This document shows, piece after piece, positions 31,272 through 40,135 of a stretch of 64,000 nt of DNA (position 1 is its first letter; every line of letters starts with the position of its first letter). Both the position numbers and the translations under genes were made by a program. The DNA comes from Cytophagales bacterium (GTDB lineage: Bacteria > Bacteroidota > Bacteroidia > Cytophagales > Cyclobacteriaceae): contig JAKSDQ010000214.1 in the NCBI GenBank assembly GCA_022360015.1, positions 1-64,000 of the forward strand, read 5' to 3'. The notes under the pieces were generated by a model, which saw only the letters and a list, made by a program, of their open reading frames with translations, did no database searches and was not told the origin of the DNA.

Positions 31272-33176
31272 ATGAGTAATAAAATACAAACATTAAGCGG
31301 CTACATTCATGAATATTCGAAAAGTATTCAGGATCCGGAGAATTTTTGGTCCAGAATAGCCGATTCCTTCCATTGGCAACGGCGTTGGGACAGCGTGGTG
31401 GAATGGAATTTTGAAGAACCGAACATCAACTGGTTTGTCAATGCAAAGCTTAACATTTCGGAGAATATTCTGGAACGGCACCTTTTTATTCTTGGTGATA
31501 AGCCGGCAATCATATGGGAGCCCAATGATCCCGGAGAAGCCGGAAGAATCATCACTTATCGTGAGCTCTATGAAATGGTATGTCAGTTTTCGAATGCCAT
31601 GAAAGCCCATGGCATCGGTAAAGGTGACAGGGTGATTATTTACATGCCCATGGTGCCCGAAGCCGCCGTGGCTATGTTGGCCTGTGCGCGGATAGGTGCA
31701 GTTCACTCCGTGGTTTTTGCCGGTTTTTCTGCCCAGTCACTGAGTGACCGTATTAACGACTGCCAGGCTACAATGGTGCTTACTTCCGATGGCAACTTCA
31801 GAGGCAATAAGACTATTCCCATCAAAGAAATTGTAGATGAGGCCCTGAAGTCGGCTCCTTCAGCTGAGAAAGTGATTGTGCTGCAGCGTACAGGGCAACG
31901 GGTCGACATGCAGGATGGCAGGGATATCTGGTGGCACGATGCCATTACAGGTATGGCCAAAGAGAACAAAGCCGAAATCATGGATTCGGAAGACATGCTG
32001 TTTATCCTGTACACCTCCGGTTCAACCGGCAAGCCCAAAGGAGTAGTGCATACATGTGGTGGATATATGGTCTACACCTGTTATTCTTTTCAGAATGCAT
32101 TTCAGTATAGTATAGGAGATGTGTATTGGTGTACGGCCGATATTGGGTGGATAACCGGTCACTCCTACATTGTTTACGGGCCGTTGCTGGCAGGCGCCAC
32201 CACCCTGATGTTCGAGGGGGTACCCACCTATCCTGATCCGGGGCGTTTCTGGAACATATGCGATAAGCACCGGGTAAATCAGTTTTATACAGCCCCGACC
32301 GCTATCAGAGCCCTTCAGGTATTCGGTACGGAGCCCATCGAACCTTATCGACTGGATTCGCTGAAGGTGATTGGTTCTGTGGGTGAACCTATCAACGAAG
32401 AGGCCTGGCACTGGTATCATGACCATGTAGGCAAAGGGAAATGCCCGGTGGTAGATACCTGGTGGCAGACCGAAACAGGGGGGATTATGATTTCTCCAAT
32501 TGCCGGTGTTACCCCTACAAAACCTGCTTACGCCACCCTGCCATTGCCTGGAATTCAGCCTGTTATTGTCGATAACAACGGTAAAGAACTGACCGGCAAT
32601 ACGGTAGAGGGTAATCTCTGTATAAAATTTCCCTGGCCTTCCATGTTGCGAACCACTTACGGGGACCATGAGCGGTGCCGGCAGACCTACTTTTCGAGCT
32701 TTAAGGGCTACTACTTTACGGGAGATGGCGTGAAAAGAGACGAAGACGGCTACTACCGTATTCTTGGTCGTGTGGATGATGTCATCAACGTTTCAGGCCA
32801 CCGCATGGGTACTGCTGAAGTTGAAAATGCCATTAACGAACATCCCAAAGTTATCGAATCGGCAGTGGTAGGTTATCCGCATGAAATCAAGGGGCAGGGC
32901 ATTTATGCTTACGTAATTTGTGATATGGAAGGCAGGTCTGAGGAAAACCTGATCAATGAAATCAGGGAAACCGTAACAAAAATTATCGGCCCTATTGCCA
33001 AGCCTGACAAAATACAGATTGTTCCCGGACTTCCTAAAACGCGATCCGGTAAAATCATGCGTCGCATTCTCAGAAAAATTGCTTCGGGCGATATGGCCAA
33101 CATGGGGGATACGTCGACCCTTCTTAATCCTGCTGTAGTCGAGCAAATTAAAGAAAAGGCTTTAACACCCTCTTGA
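31272..33176 (+). CDS. acs: Acetyl-coenzyme A synthetase
   Basis: 634 residues, normal length. It activates acetate with ATP and CoA to acetyl-CoA. The motifs are all present: A3 YTSGSTGKPKGVVHT, A5 DTWWQTETGG, RVDDVINVSGHRMGTAEVE and the C-terminal KTRSGKIMRR whose lysine is the usual acetylation switch and adenylation residue. It lies 20 bp after the response regulator gene and 7 bp before the DUF294 gene, so all share a transcript. Confidence 0.95.
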   Translation: MSNKIQTLSGYIHEYSKSIQDPENFWSRIADSFHWQRRWDSVVEWNFEEPNINWFVNAKLNISENILERHLFILGDKPAIIWEPNDPGEAGRIITYRELYEMVCQFSNAMKAHGIGKGDRVIIYMPMVPEAAVAMLACARIGAVHSVVFAGFSAQSLSDRINDCQATMVLTSDGNFRGNKTIPIKEIVDEALKSAPSAEKVIVLQRTGQRVDMQDGRDIWWHDAITGMAKENKAEIMDSEDMLFILYTSGSTGKPKGVVHTCGGYMVYTCYSFQNAFQYSIGDVYWCTADIGWITGHSYIVYGPLLAGATTLMFEGVPTYPDPGRFWNICDKHRVNQFYTAPTAIRALQVFGTEPIEPYRLDSLKVIGSVGEPINEEAWHWYHDHVGKGKCPVVDTWWQTETGGIMISPIAGVTPTKPAYATLPLPGIQPVIVDNNGKELTGNTVEGNLCIKFPWPSMLRTTYGDHERCRQTYFSSFKGYYFTGDGVKRDEDGYYRILGRVDDVINVSGHRMGTAEVENAINEHPKVIESAVVGYPHEIKGQGIYAYVICDMEGRSEENLINEIRETVTKIIGPIAKPDKIQIVPGLPKTRSGKIMRRILRKIASGDMANMGDTSTLLNPAVVEQIKEKALTPS

Positions 33177-33183
33177 AACGCCT

Positions 33184-35103
33184 ATGCCGGCCAATACCAT
33201 TGTTCACCGGGTATTTGAGTTTATCAGGAAAAACCCTCCCTTTTCCCTGGTGGATGATGGCAGGTTGCTGGAAATTGCTGCCCTGATAAAGATCAAATAT
33301 GTCGAACCCGACCAACTGATTTTTAATGAGCGGGATCCACCCGGTGAGTTTATCTACCTCGTGAGGGAAGGTTCGGTAAAGCTTTCCCATAACGGTGATA
33401 TGGTTGACATCTGCGATGAGGGTGACCTTTTCGGTGTGCGGTCTATGTTAAGCCGGAAACCATATGTGCTTACTGCCATTACGATGGCGGAGACTTTGCT
33501 TTACCTGATTCCGGTCGACGCTTTCAGACCGGTTTTTGAAAACAATCCCGAGGTAGCCCTCTATTTTGCTGCCGGTCTAGCAGGTGGTCAGGCAGTGTTA
33601 AGGGATGAGGAGCAACTATTGAATATCCGGGATAAATACCAGTGGAAATCCGGTCCTGAGGTGCTGGGAGCAATTCCTGCAACTACACCGCTCATTGCCT
33701 GCCAAAAAACTGACGCTGTCAAAACGGTAGCACAACTCATGAGCAGGCATGACATTGGCTCCATGGTGATCACAAACGATTCAGGTTATCCGGTAGGCAT
33801 TATTACCGATACTGATTTAAGAAAAAAAATAGCGACAGGTGCTTTTGATGTAAATATCCCGGTTGAAAGCATCATGAACCATCCTGTAGTGACCGTCAGA
33901 AAGGGGGCGTCATTTATTGAAATGATGATCACCATGATGACCCAAAACATCCACCATCTTTGCATTACGGAAGATGGTTCTGCAGAGAGCAAGGCTATTG
34001 GTATTTTTTCTGGCAGGGACATGTTGCTGGAGCAGGGAAATCACCCCGCCATCATTGTTAAGAAGATTGCGAAGACCCATGACATTGCCCAACTGTCTTA
34101 CCTCCGCGACAAAGCGGAAAAATTGCTGGAAGCCTACCTGGGTCAGGGAGCAGGCATTACTTTTATCGCTCGTGTGCTTACTATTGTGAATGACGCGCTG
34201 ATAAAAAAGGCTATCACCCTCGCCCTTCGTACTGCGGGCCAGCAGTTCGAAGACCCGGAACTGGGGTTTTGCTGGCTTTCCCTGGGGAGCGAGGGACGTG
34301 AAGAGCAATTGCTGCGCACTGACATAGACAACGCAATTTTATATGAAGATCCACCTGACGAACAACAGGCAATAGCCAAGGCCAAAACGTATTTTTTGCA
34401 TATCGGCCGTTGTGTCAACGACATTTTGATGCAATGTGGTTTTGAAAAGTGCCCGGCAGACATTATGGCCAGTAATCCCGATTATTGTCTCTCCCTTAGT
34501 GAATGGAAGAAAAAATTCGGGCATTGGATTAAAGTTCCGGAACCACTGGCATTGATGAACAGCACCATATTTTTCGATTTTCGGGCCGTTTATGGAGACA
34601 TGGCCTTGGAGGCAGCCCTCCGGGATTTTCTGATAGAAGCCATTGACCAGGGTGGCACCTTCATCAACCACCTGGCAAAAAATGCCCTGGGTAACCCACC
34701 CCCGCTTACTTTTTTCAAAAATTTCATAGTAGAAAGGGGGGGTGAGCACAAAGATGAATTTGACCTGAAAAAGAGAGCCATGATGCCCCTCGCGGATGCG
34801 GCCAGGGTGTTGATACTGAGCCATCGGCAACTGGCTGTGCATCACACTGCGGAACGGTTCAAAAAATTGATGCATCTGGAACCACAAAAAGGGAAGCTTT
34901 TTGAGGAAGCCGGCATGGCCTATGAATGGCTGATGGGGCTTAGAACCCGGTTTGGGCTTATGAATAACGATTCAGGCCGGTTTTTGCCAATCGCTTCACT
35001 CAACAAAATAGAAAAGCAAATGCTAAGAAATGCTTTTGTACCCATCAAGGAATTGCAGCAATTGATGGAGGTAAGGTTTCAGCTTGATTACTTTCCATCC
35101 TGA
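33184..35103 (+). CDS. cNMP-binding/CBS/DUF294 nucleotidyltransferase-like protein
   Basis: 639 residues: a cyclic-nucleotide-binding fold (about 25-125, FNERDPPGEFIYLVREGSVK), a pair of CBS domains (about 155-285, VAQLMSRHDIGSMVITNDSG), a DUF294 nucleotidyltransferase domain (about 350-440, SLGSEGREEQLLRTDIDNAI) and a DUF294 C-terminal domain. The S-E-G-R-x-E and DIDNA motifs match GlnD-like nucleotidyltransferases. It probably senses nucleotide or energy state and modifies a partner protein, perhaps the symporter or Acs. Proteins of this kind are steadily linked to acetate symporters. It overlaps the exonuclease start by 1 bp. Confidence 0.85.
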   Translation: MPANTIVHRVFEFIRKNPPFSLVDDGRLLEIAALIKIKYVEPDQLIFNERDPPGEFIYLVREGSVKLSHNGDMVDICDEGDLFGVRSMLSRKPYVLTAITMAETLLYLIPVDAFRPVFENNPEVALYFAAGLAGGQAVLRDEEQLLNIRDKYQWKSGPEVLGAIPATTPLIACQKTDAVKTVAQLMSRHDIGSMVITNDSGYPVGIITDTDLRKKIATGAFDVNIPVESIMNHPVVTVRKGASFIEMMITMMTQNIHHLCITEDGSAESKAIGIFSGRDMLLEQGNHPAIIVKKIAKTHDIAQLSYLRDKAEKLLEAYLGQGAGITFIARVLTIVNDALIKKAITLALRTAGQQFEDPELGFCWLSLGSEGREEQLLRTDIDNAILYEDPPDEQQAIAKAKTYFLHIGRCVNDILMQCGFEKCPADIMASNPDYCLSLSEWKKKFGHWIKVPEPLALMNSTIFFDFRAVYGDMALEAALRDFLIEAIDQGGTFINHLAKNALGNPPPLTFFKNFIVERGGEHKDEFDLKKRAMMPLADAARVLILSHRQLAVHHTAERFKKLMHLEPQKGKLFEEAGMAYEWLMGLRTRFGLMNNDSGRFLPIASLNKIEKQMLRNAFVPIKELQQLMEVRFQLDYFPS

Positions 35104-35786
35104 TGTTTGATTTTCTGACTAAAAAGAATAAAAAGCCGCTTTTTTTAGAAAAGTATGAAAAACGCTTTAGCCGGAAAATACCTGGAAATACTGCTTTGGA
35201 GGCGTTGCGATTTGTGGTTATAGATACGGAAACTACCGGCCTGAACCTGACCAGGGCACAACTTTTGTCTTTTGGCGGAATAGCGGCAACCGGTATGACC
35301 CTGAACCTGGCCGATAGCCTGGAAATTGTTTTTCGCCATCCGCATGTGGTGGTCAGTGAAACAGCCCAAATCCATGGTATTTTAAAATCCCACGTCGAAA
35401 GAGGCATGGCACCCGGGCCTGCATTACGTGACATCCTTGATTTTATTAAAGATTCGGTATTGGTAGGCCATCATATGGATTTTGACAAAAAAATTCTTGA
35501 GAAGACCCTGCAAAACAGCTTTCCCGGTTCAAAAATCAAGAATAAAATGTTGGATACTGCCAGCCTTGCCCTGCGGTTAGAACATTTTAATGACGGCTAC
35601 ATTTATAAACCGGAAGACTACACGCTGGATGCACTTTGTGACAGATACCGGATACCCTTAAATGACAGACATACGGCAGCAGGAGATGCCTTTATGACAG
35701 GGCAGTTGTTGCTTAAGCTATTAAGCCAATGTAAGACAAGAAAAATAGGTTCACTGAATGAACTACTCAAAAAACCTGGGTTTTAG
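35103..35786 (+). CDS. DEDDh 3'-5' exonuclease (DnaQ-like)
   Basis: 227 residues with the DEDDh motifs: D/E in VVIDTETTGLN, aspartate in VGHHMDFDKKIL, and H/D in RHTAAGDAFM. It resembles the proofreading subunit of DNA polymerase III but is a stand-alone protein. Such exonucleases are repeatedly found immediately after DUF294 proteins in acetate modules; the reason is unknown. It is the last gene of the module and converges with the DASS transporter gene. Confidence 0.85.
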   Translation: MFDFLTKKNKKPLFLEKYEKRFSRKIPGNTALEALRFVVIDTETTGLNLTRAQLLSFGGIAATGMTLNLADSLEIVFRHPHVVVSETAQIHGILKSHVERGMAPGPALRDILDFIKDSVLVGHHMDFDKKILEKTLQNSFPGSKIKNKMLDTASLALRLEHFNDGYIYKPEDYTLDALCDRYRIPLNDRHTAAGDAFMTGQLLLKLLSQCKTRKIGSLNELLKKPGF

Positions 35787-35816
35787 CAAGGTGCAGACCT
35801 TGGAGCAGGGTTTTAT
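35787..35816. terminator. Weak hairpin between convergent genes
   Basis: CAAGGT-GCAG-ACCTTG (35787-35802) followed by GAGCAGGGTTTTATT. It lies between the exonuclease and the DASS transporter, whose genes converge, so it may serve both. Confidence 0.4.
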
Positions 35817-35838
35817 TGTCAGCTTTTGCCGGTTTAAT

Positions 35839-37323
35839 TCACTGACCGGTCACCTCTTTAAACACTGCAGGATATTCTTTCAGATCGAATCCCCAGAAAA
35901 GGGGCAGCAGGGTATATACAATCGCGGTAACAAGTAGAATCGATAAGACATTCATCCAGATACCAACCTTTACCATATCCGGGATTCTCAAATATCCCGA
36001 ACCAAACACCACCGCATTGGGCGGCGTGGCCACCGGAAGCATGAAGGCGCAGGAGGCGGCCACAGTGGCAGCTACCATCAGGGTGTATGGGTGCACATTC
36101 ATGGACAAAGCCATCGGTGCCAAAATAGGAAGCAACATGGAGGTGGTGGCGAGGTTAGAGGTGATTTCGGTTAGAAAGTTGACAGCAGCAATTAAAATCA
36201 ACAAAACCAACAGGATAGTAATGCCTTGCAGCAAGGTCATTTGACTGGCAATCCATACGGCCAGCCCGCTTGTCTTAAATCCTTCTGCCAGGGCCAGTCC
36301 GCCACCGAAAAGCAGCAGAATTCCCCACGGCAGCTTCACCGCTTCGTCCCAGGTGAGAATCCCTTCCTTCCTAACGCGGGAGGGCAATAAAAACAAGATA
36401 ATTGCCCCACAGATGGCAATGATGGTATCATCGATACCTTTAATAATTTTACTTAACAAAAAAGAACGGCTTATCCAGGCTGTAGCTGTAAAACCAAAAA
36501 CGGTCAAAACCAGTTTTTCCTCAAAGGTAATGCTGCCCAGAGAGACCAGTTGTTGCCTGATCTCTTGTCGTCCGCCGGGAAATTTTTTGTGGCGCAGTTG
36601 AAAAGCAAATCTGACCAGGTACTGCCAGCAGATAAACAACAGCAGCAGGGAAATTGGAAGGCCAAAAGTCATCCACATGGAAAAGGTGATCTCCACTCCA
36701 TATATTTCAGAAACCACCCCGGCCAGCACCAGGTTGGGCGGTGTACCTACTAATGTGGCTATTCCACCAATGGATGCGCTGTAGGCGATGGACAGCATCA
36801 GGGCTTTGCCAAAAAGTGAACGGTCATCCTTGTGGGTGTGCTGGTTGTTGTCCAATTGGGCAATAATGGCCATACCGATAGGCAGCATCATCACAGAGGT
36901 AGCTGTATTGGAAATCCACATGGATAAAAATGCTGTAGCGACCATAAAACCCAGAATAATGTAAGAGATATCGGTACCAATGGCATTGATGATGTTAAGG
37001 GCAATCCGTTTATGTAAGTTCCATTTTTCAATGGCTATGGCGATGATAAAACCGCCCGCGTAAAGAAAAATATATTTATGCCCGAATGATGCTGCGGTGC
37101 TTTTTACATCCAACCCACCGGTTAACGGAAAAAGTATAATAGGCAACAGAGAGGTTACCGCAATAGGAATGGCCTCGGTGATCCACCAGATAGCCACCCA
37201 CAGGGTGGACGCCAGTATGGCCCTTGCTTCATAGCTCAATCCTTCGGGGTGGAAGAGCCAGAGAGTGATTGCGAAGGCCAATGGCCCGGAAATAAGTCCG
37301 ATTTGTTTGCTGCTGATTTTCAT
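35839..37323 (-). CDS. DASS/SLC13 family sodium-coupled anion transporter
   Basis: 494 residues, around 12 membrane segments. The paired SNT motifs of the DASS family are present: SNTATSVMMLPIGMAII in the first half and EITSNLATTSMLLPILAPMA in the second, plus SIGGIATLVGTPPNLV. Substrates of the family are dicarboxylates, sulfate or citrate with sodium. Its position beside the acetate module suggests a carboxylate. Upstream is a perfect palindrome (37342-37357). Confidence 0.9.
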   Translation of the reverse strand: MKISSKQIGLISGPLAFAITLWLFHPEGLSYEARAILASTLWVAIWWITEAIPIAVTSLLPIILFPLTGGLDVKSTAASFGHKYIFLYAGGFIIAIAIEKWNLHKRIALNIINAIGTDISYIILGFMVATAFLSMWISNTATSVMMLPIGMAIIAQLDNNQHTHKDDRSLFGKALMLSIAYSASIGGIATLVGTPPNLVLAGVVSEIYGVEITFSMWMTFGLPISLLLLFICWQYLVRFAFQLRHKKFPGGRQEIRQQLVSLGSITFEEKLVLTVFGFTATAWISRSFLLSKIIKGIDDTIIAICGAIILFLLPSRVRKEGILTWDEAVKLPWGILLLFGGGLALAEGFKTSGLAVWIASQMTLLQGITILLVLLILIAAVNFLTEITSNLATTSMLLPILAPMALSMNVHPYTLMVAATVAASCAFMLPVATPPNAVVFGSGYLRIPDMVKVGIWMNVLSILLVTAIVYTLLPLFWGFDLKEYPAVFKEVTGQ

Positions 37324-37341
37324 GATAGTCGGATAAAGGTT

Positions 37342-37357
37342 GCCTGTTTAAACAGGC
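37342..37357. promoter_or_regulatory. 16-bp perfect palindrome upstream of the DASS gene
   Basis: GCCTGTTTAAACAGGC lies 19 bp before the DASS start. A related palindrome ATGTTTAAACAT sits at 37568-37579 on the other side of the shared divergent region, 92 bp before the YceI start. They share TGTTTAAACA, so they may be two sites for one regulator. Confidence 0.5.
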
Positions 37358-37485
37358 TAATCTATGCTTACTTATTTAATTCTCAAAATATCAATAGTGG
37401 CTAAAAGCTTTTAGATTGAAAAAAAAATAGTTAATTTGAAGTGATTAATAAGAAGATGACAGCTTTAAGTACTAAAATAATTCAG

Positions 37486-37493
37486 TACTTTTG
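37486..37493 (+). promoter_or_regulatory. Candidate -7 box for the YceI gene (distal)
   Basis: TACTTTTG matches TAnnTTTG. A TTTA at 37464-37467 is at about -33 spacing. The box overlaps the right arm of an AAGTACT/AGTACTT inverted repeat (37467-37473, 37484-37490), a possible operator. Confidence 0.5.
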
Positions 37494-37567
37494 TTGTTAC
37501 AAGCGTATGAATACGACCAGAAGCAAGTAATAAACGATTAAATATTTCTGACAACTAACAGAAATAC

Positions 37568-37588
37568 ATGTTTAAACATCTATATTTG
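37568..37588 (+). promoter_or_regulatory. Palindrome plus -7 box for the YceI gene (proximal)
   Basis: ATGTTTAAACAT (37568-37579) is directly followed by TATATTTG (37581-37588), an exact TAnnTTTG box, 83 bp before the ATG of the YceI gene. The palindrome occupies the spacer, so a bound repressor would block it. Confidence 0.55.
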
Positions 37589-37670
37589 CCAACAAGATAA
37601 TCAGCAATGTCCCGGTTATAAAATCATAAATATCATTTAATTCTATTTATAAACTAATTAATCAGTTACC

Positions 37671-38339
37671 ATGAAAAATTTAAGTTCTTTTTTAAAGGCC
37701 CTGTCTTTTTTAAGCCTGGCTTTAATGTTTACGGCATGTAACACAGGTACGAAATCAGACACTGCCACTACCGAAGCTGCGGAGGAAGCTGCTGCGCCTG
37801 CGGAAGAGAAAATTAATATTGCCAATGCCCCGATTGATCTGGCTCAGAGCTTGGTGGCCTGGAAAGGGGAAATGTTAGGGGTGTATGCTCATGAGGGCAC
37901 CTTAAAATTTTCCGAAGGTACTGTCACAGTAAGTGACGGTGAAATTACCGGTGGAAATTTTGTCGTAGACATGACCTCTATGGTGCCTACTGATGAAAAT
38001 TTCAACCCCGAAGAAGGAAAAACCAAGGAAAAACTCGTTGGGCACCTGTCTTCAGATGACTTTTTTGCCGTTACCGATAATCCTACAGCGTCTTTTACCA
38101 TCAACGAGATCAGTGGCAATACTGCCAAAGGAACTTTAACGGTAAGAGGAAAAACAGGGGAGGAAACAGTTGAAAACCTTTCCGTTACCAGGGAAGGGGA
38201 TAAGGTTAAACTCACTGGTACGTTAAAATTCAACCGTAAGAATTACGATGTCGCTTTTGACCATCCGGTTCAGGAAATGGTCATCTCCGATGAGGTGCAA
38301 CTGAACATAGAATTGCTGGCAAGCAGCAGCAGTAGCTAG
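37671..38339 (+). CDS. YceI family lipoprotein
   Basis: 222 residues with lipobox MFTAC and an alanine/glutamate-rich linker. The YceI beta-barrel follows (about 45-215): VAWKGEMLGVYAHEGTLKFS, GGNFVVDMTSMVPTDEN, DDFFAVTDNPTASFTINEIS and LKFNRKNYDVAFDHP. The fold binds long isoprenoid or other lipid chains. It is alone on its transcript, with two possible promoters upstream. Confidence 0.85.
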   Translation: MKNLSSFLKALSFLSLALMFTACNTGTKSDTATTEAAEEAAAPAEEKINIANAPIDLAQSLVAWKGEMLGVYAHEGTLKFSEGTVTVSDGEITGGNFVVDMTSMVPTDENFNPEEGKTKEKLVGHLSSDDFFAVTDNPTASFTINEISGNTAKGTLTVRGKTGEETVENLSVTREGDKVKLTGTLKFNRKNYDVAFDHPVQEMVISDEVQLNIELLASSSSS

Positions 38340-38384
38340 GATTTTAACCCAAATAGCGCCAGCGTCCGTAGTTGTTGTACAACG

Positions 38385-38524
38385 TTTTCAGCAAAGTTCT
38401 TTGTGTCTTGGTGCCTTTGTGTTGCCCCTTTTTTAACCACAAAGGCACCAAGACACGAAGAAACACAGCGCTTTTCACCGGTAAAATAAAAATACAGGTA
38501 CCTTGTTAAGTTGTGCAACAGCCA
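38385..38524. repeat. CACCAAGACAC dispersed palindromic repeat, full copy
   Basis: Arms GTGTCTTGGTGCCTTTGTG (38403-38421) and CACAAAGGCACCAAGACAC (38438-38456) pair perfectly over 19 bp with a 16-nt loop. A tail TAAAATAAAAATACAGGTAC and GTTGTGCAACAGCCAC follows, shared with the copy at 54751. It separates YceI from the SusD gene and ends 35 bp before the SusD stop. Confidence 0.75.
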
Positions 38525-38558
38525 CAGACGCAGGCACTTTTATCTTTTTTTTCAGACA

Positions 38559-40085
38559 CTACCACCCGGCATTTTGCATCAATACCCCATTACTGGCTTC
38601 AATTTCATGGGGCGGTAGCAGCCATACATGATGAACCGCAGGGTCGAACCGGGGCCGGGCCGGCCATGCTTCACTGTTATCATGGCTGTGAAGGGGTTGT
38701 GCGTAAACGTCGTTGGCGTCTCCCCACCTTACCAAATCAAAATGCCTGTCACTCCATTCACCTGCCAGCTCACACCTTCGTTCATGTTTCAAATCCTTCA
38801 TGGTAGCACCTGTCAGTGGATTGAGCCCCGCCCGTGTCCTGACCTCATTTAATGGCGCATCGCCGTTTTTACCATCAGCAATAAGTGCTTCCGCCTTAAT
38901 GAGCAATACTTCGGCATAACGCATCAATGGCACATTCAGGTCACAGCTTGGTTTATCCCCGTTTGGGTTCAGCCTTGCCGCATCCTCAAAAGGTTCGGTA
39001 TATTTCCCAAACATATAGCCTGTTACATTGTTCGAGGACTGATACCATGTGAAATCTTCCCCCATGTACCTGAATACAGTGCCTTCCCTGAAAATGGTCA
39101 CATCCCTTCTTGCGTCCTCTTCCGAATATTCATCGAACAATTCCTTTGTCGGTTGATAATACCCCCAGCCATTATATTTGCCCCATCCTTTGTTTTCAAA
39201 CATAACACCGGGCAAAATGCTGCCGGTTTCGGTATTGGATACTACCGACCAGATATACTCACGGCTCCAGTTATTGGCAGCCGAAAAAACAGCCCTGAAA
39301 TCTTCAGCAGGATTACTTGTATTGATCAGTCCGTGTTCACCCGAGTCGATGACCCTGTCCGCAGCTTCCACAGCCCTGGCATATTTGGAAGGATCGAATT
39401 GGGCCCAATACAGGTACGTTTTGGCCATAAAGGCATTGGCAGCGCTTTTATGGGCCCTTCCTCGATCTGCCGCCTCATAGCCGGAGAATACCGGAAGCAA
39501 CTGAGCGGCCTTTTCAAATTCACCAACGATGTATTCATAGTTTTCCATCACATTGGCCGCCCGGGGCAGATTAAACTCCAGCGGTTTTTCCCTGTCAATG
39601 ATTGGAATACCCGCCCTGGAATCACCGTACCGGTACGCAAGGTCCAGGTACATGAGACCTGAAAAGAAATAAGCTTCGCCCATGGCCTGGTCTTTCAAGG
39701 CCTCGCTGATGTTCTCCATCTCAGGAACATTGATGATAATATCATTGGCCCTTTTGATAATTTTAAATTTGTTAGCCCAGATATTCCGGGTGTACCCTTC
39801 ATTGCCGGTACAAATGAAATTTTTTATTCTGTCCGGATCTGATTTTACCCTGCCGGTGACCATATCGTCGCTGGCGTTGATGTACCAAAAGAACCCCCTG
39901 CCATACATATCATCCCAGGTTAGTGGTTCGTACATGGAATTGACTGCTGCCAAGACATCTGCCTCGGTTTTCCAGAAACTGGCAGATGATGGTTCACCGT
40001 AGGGGGTCAATTCTAAAAAGTCTTCTTCACAGCCACAAAATGCCATTATTATCAGGCTGAGCAGGATGGTTATTATTTTTTTCAT
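38559..40085 (-). CDS. SusD/RagB family surface lipoprotein
   Basis: 508 residues. A lipoprotein leader with CGCEED is followed by the SusD pattern: LELTPYGEPSSASFWKTEAD, AYFFSGLMYLDLAYRYGD, VPLMRYAEVLLIKAEALI and a C-terminal HERRCELAGEWSDRHFDLVR. SusD-type proteins cap the SusC barrel and bind the ligand at the cell surface. The gene follows the SusC gene by 50 bp. The substrate is unknown; there is no glycosidase nearby, so it need not be a glycan. Confidence 0.95.
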   Translation of the reverse strand: MKKIITILLSLIIMAFCGCEEDFLELTPYGEPSSASFWKTEADVLAAVNSMYEPLTWDDMYGRGFFWYINASDDMVTGRVKSDPDRIKNFICTGNEGYTRNIWANKFKIIKRANDIIINVPEMENISEALKDQAMGEAYFFSGLMYLDLAYRYGDSRAGIPIIDREKPLEFNLPRAANVMENYEYIVGEFEKAAQLLPVFSGYEAADRGRAHKSAANAFMAKTYLYWAQFDPSKYARAVEAADRVIDSGEHGLINTSNPAEDFRAVFSAANNWSREYIWSVVSNTETGSILPGVMFENKGWGKYNGWGYYQPTKELFDEYSEEDARRDVTIFREGTVFRYMGEDFTWYQSSNNVTGYMFGKYTEPFEDAARLNPNGDKPSCDLNVPLMRYAEVLLIKAEALIADGKNGDAPLNEVRTRAGLNPLTGATMKDLKHERRCELAGEWSDRHFDLVRWGDANDVYAQPLHSHDNSEAWPARPRFDPAVHHVWLLPPHEIEASNGVLMQNAGW

Positions 40086-40135
40086 TGTATATATATGTGT
40101 TTTAATACATGGATAGTGAGATATGAAGTTATCTC

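Noticed and set aside
38336-38518. Minus-strand frame over the dispersed repeat
   Set aside because: The same translated pattern recurs over the copy at 54751, so it is the repeat read as protein, not a gene.
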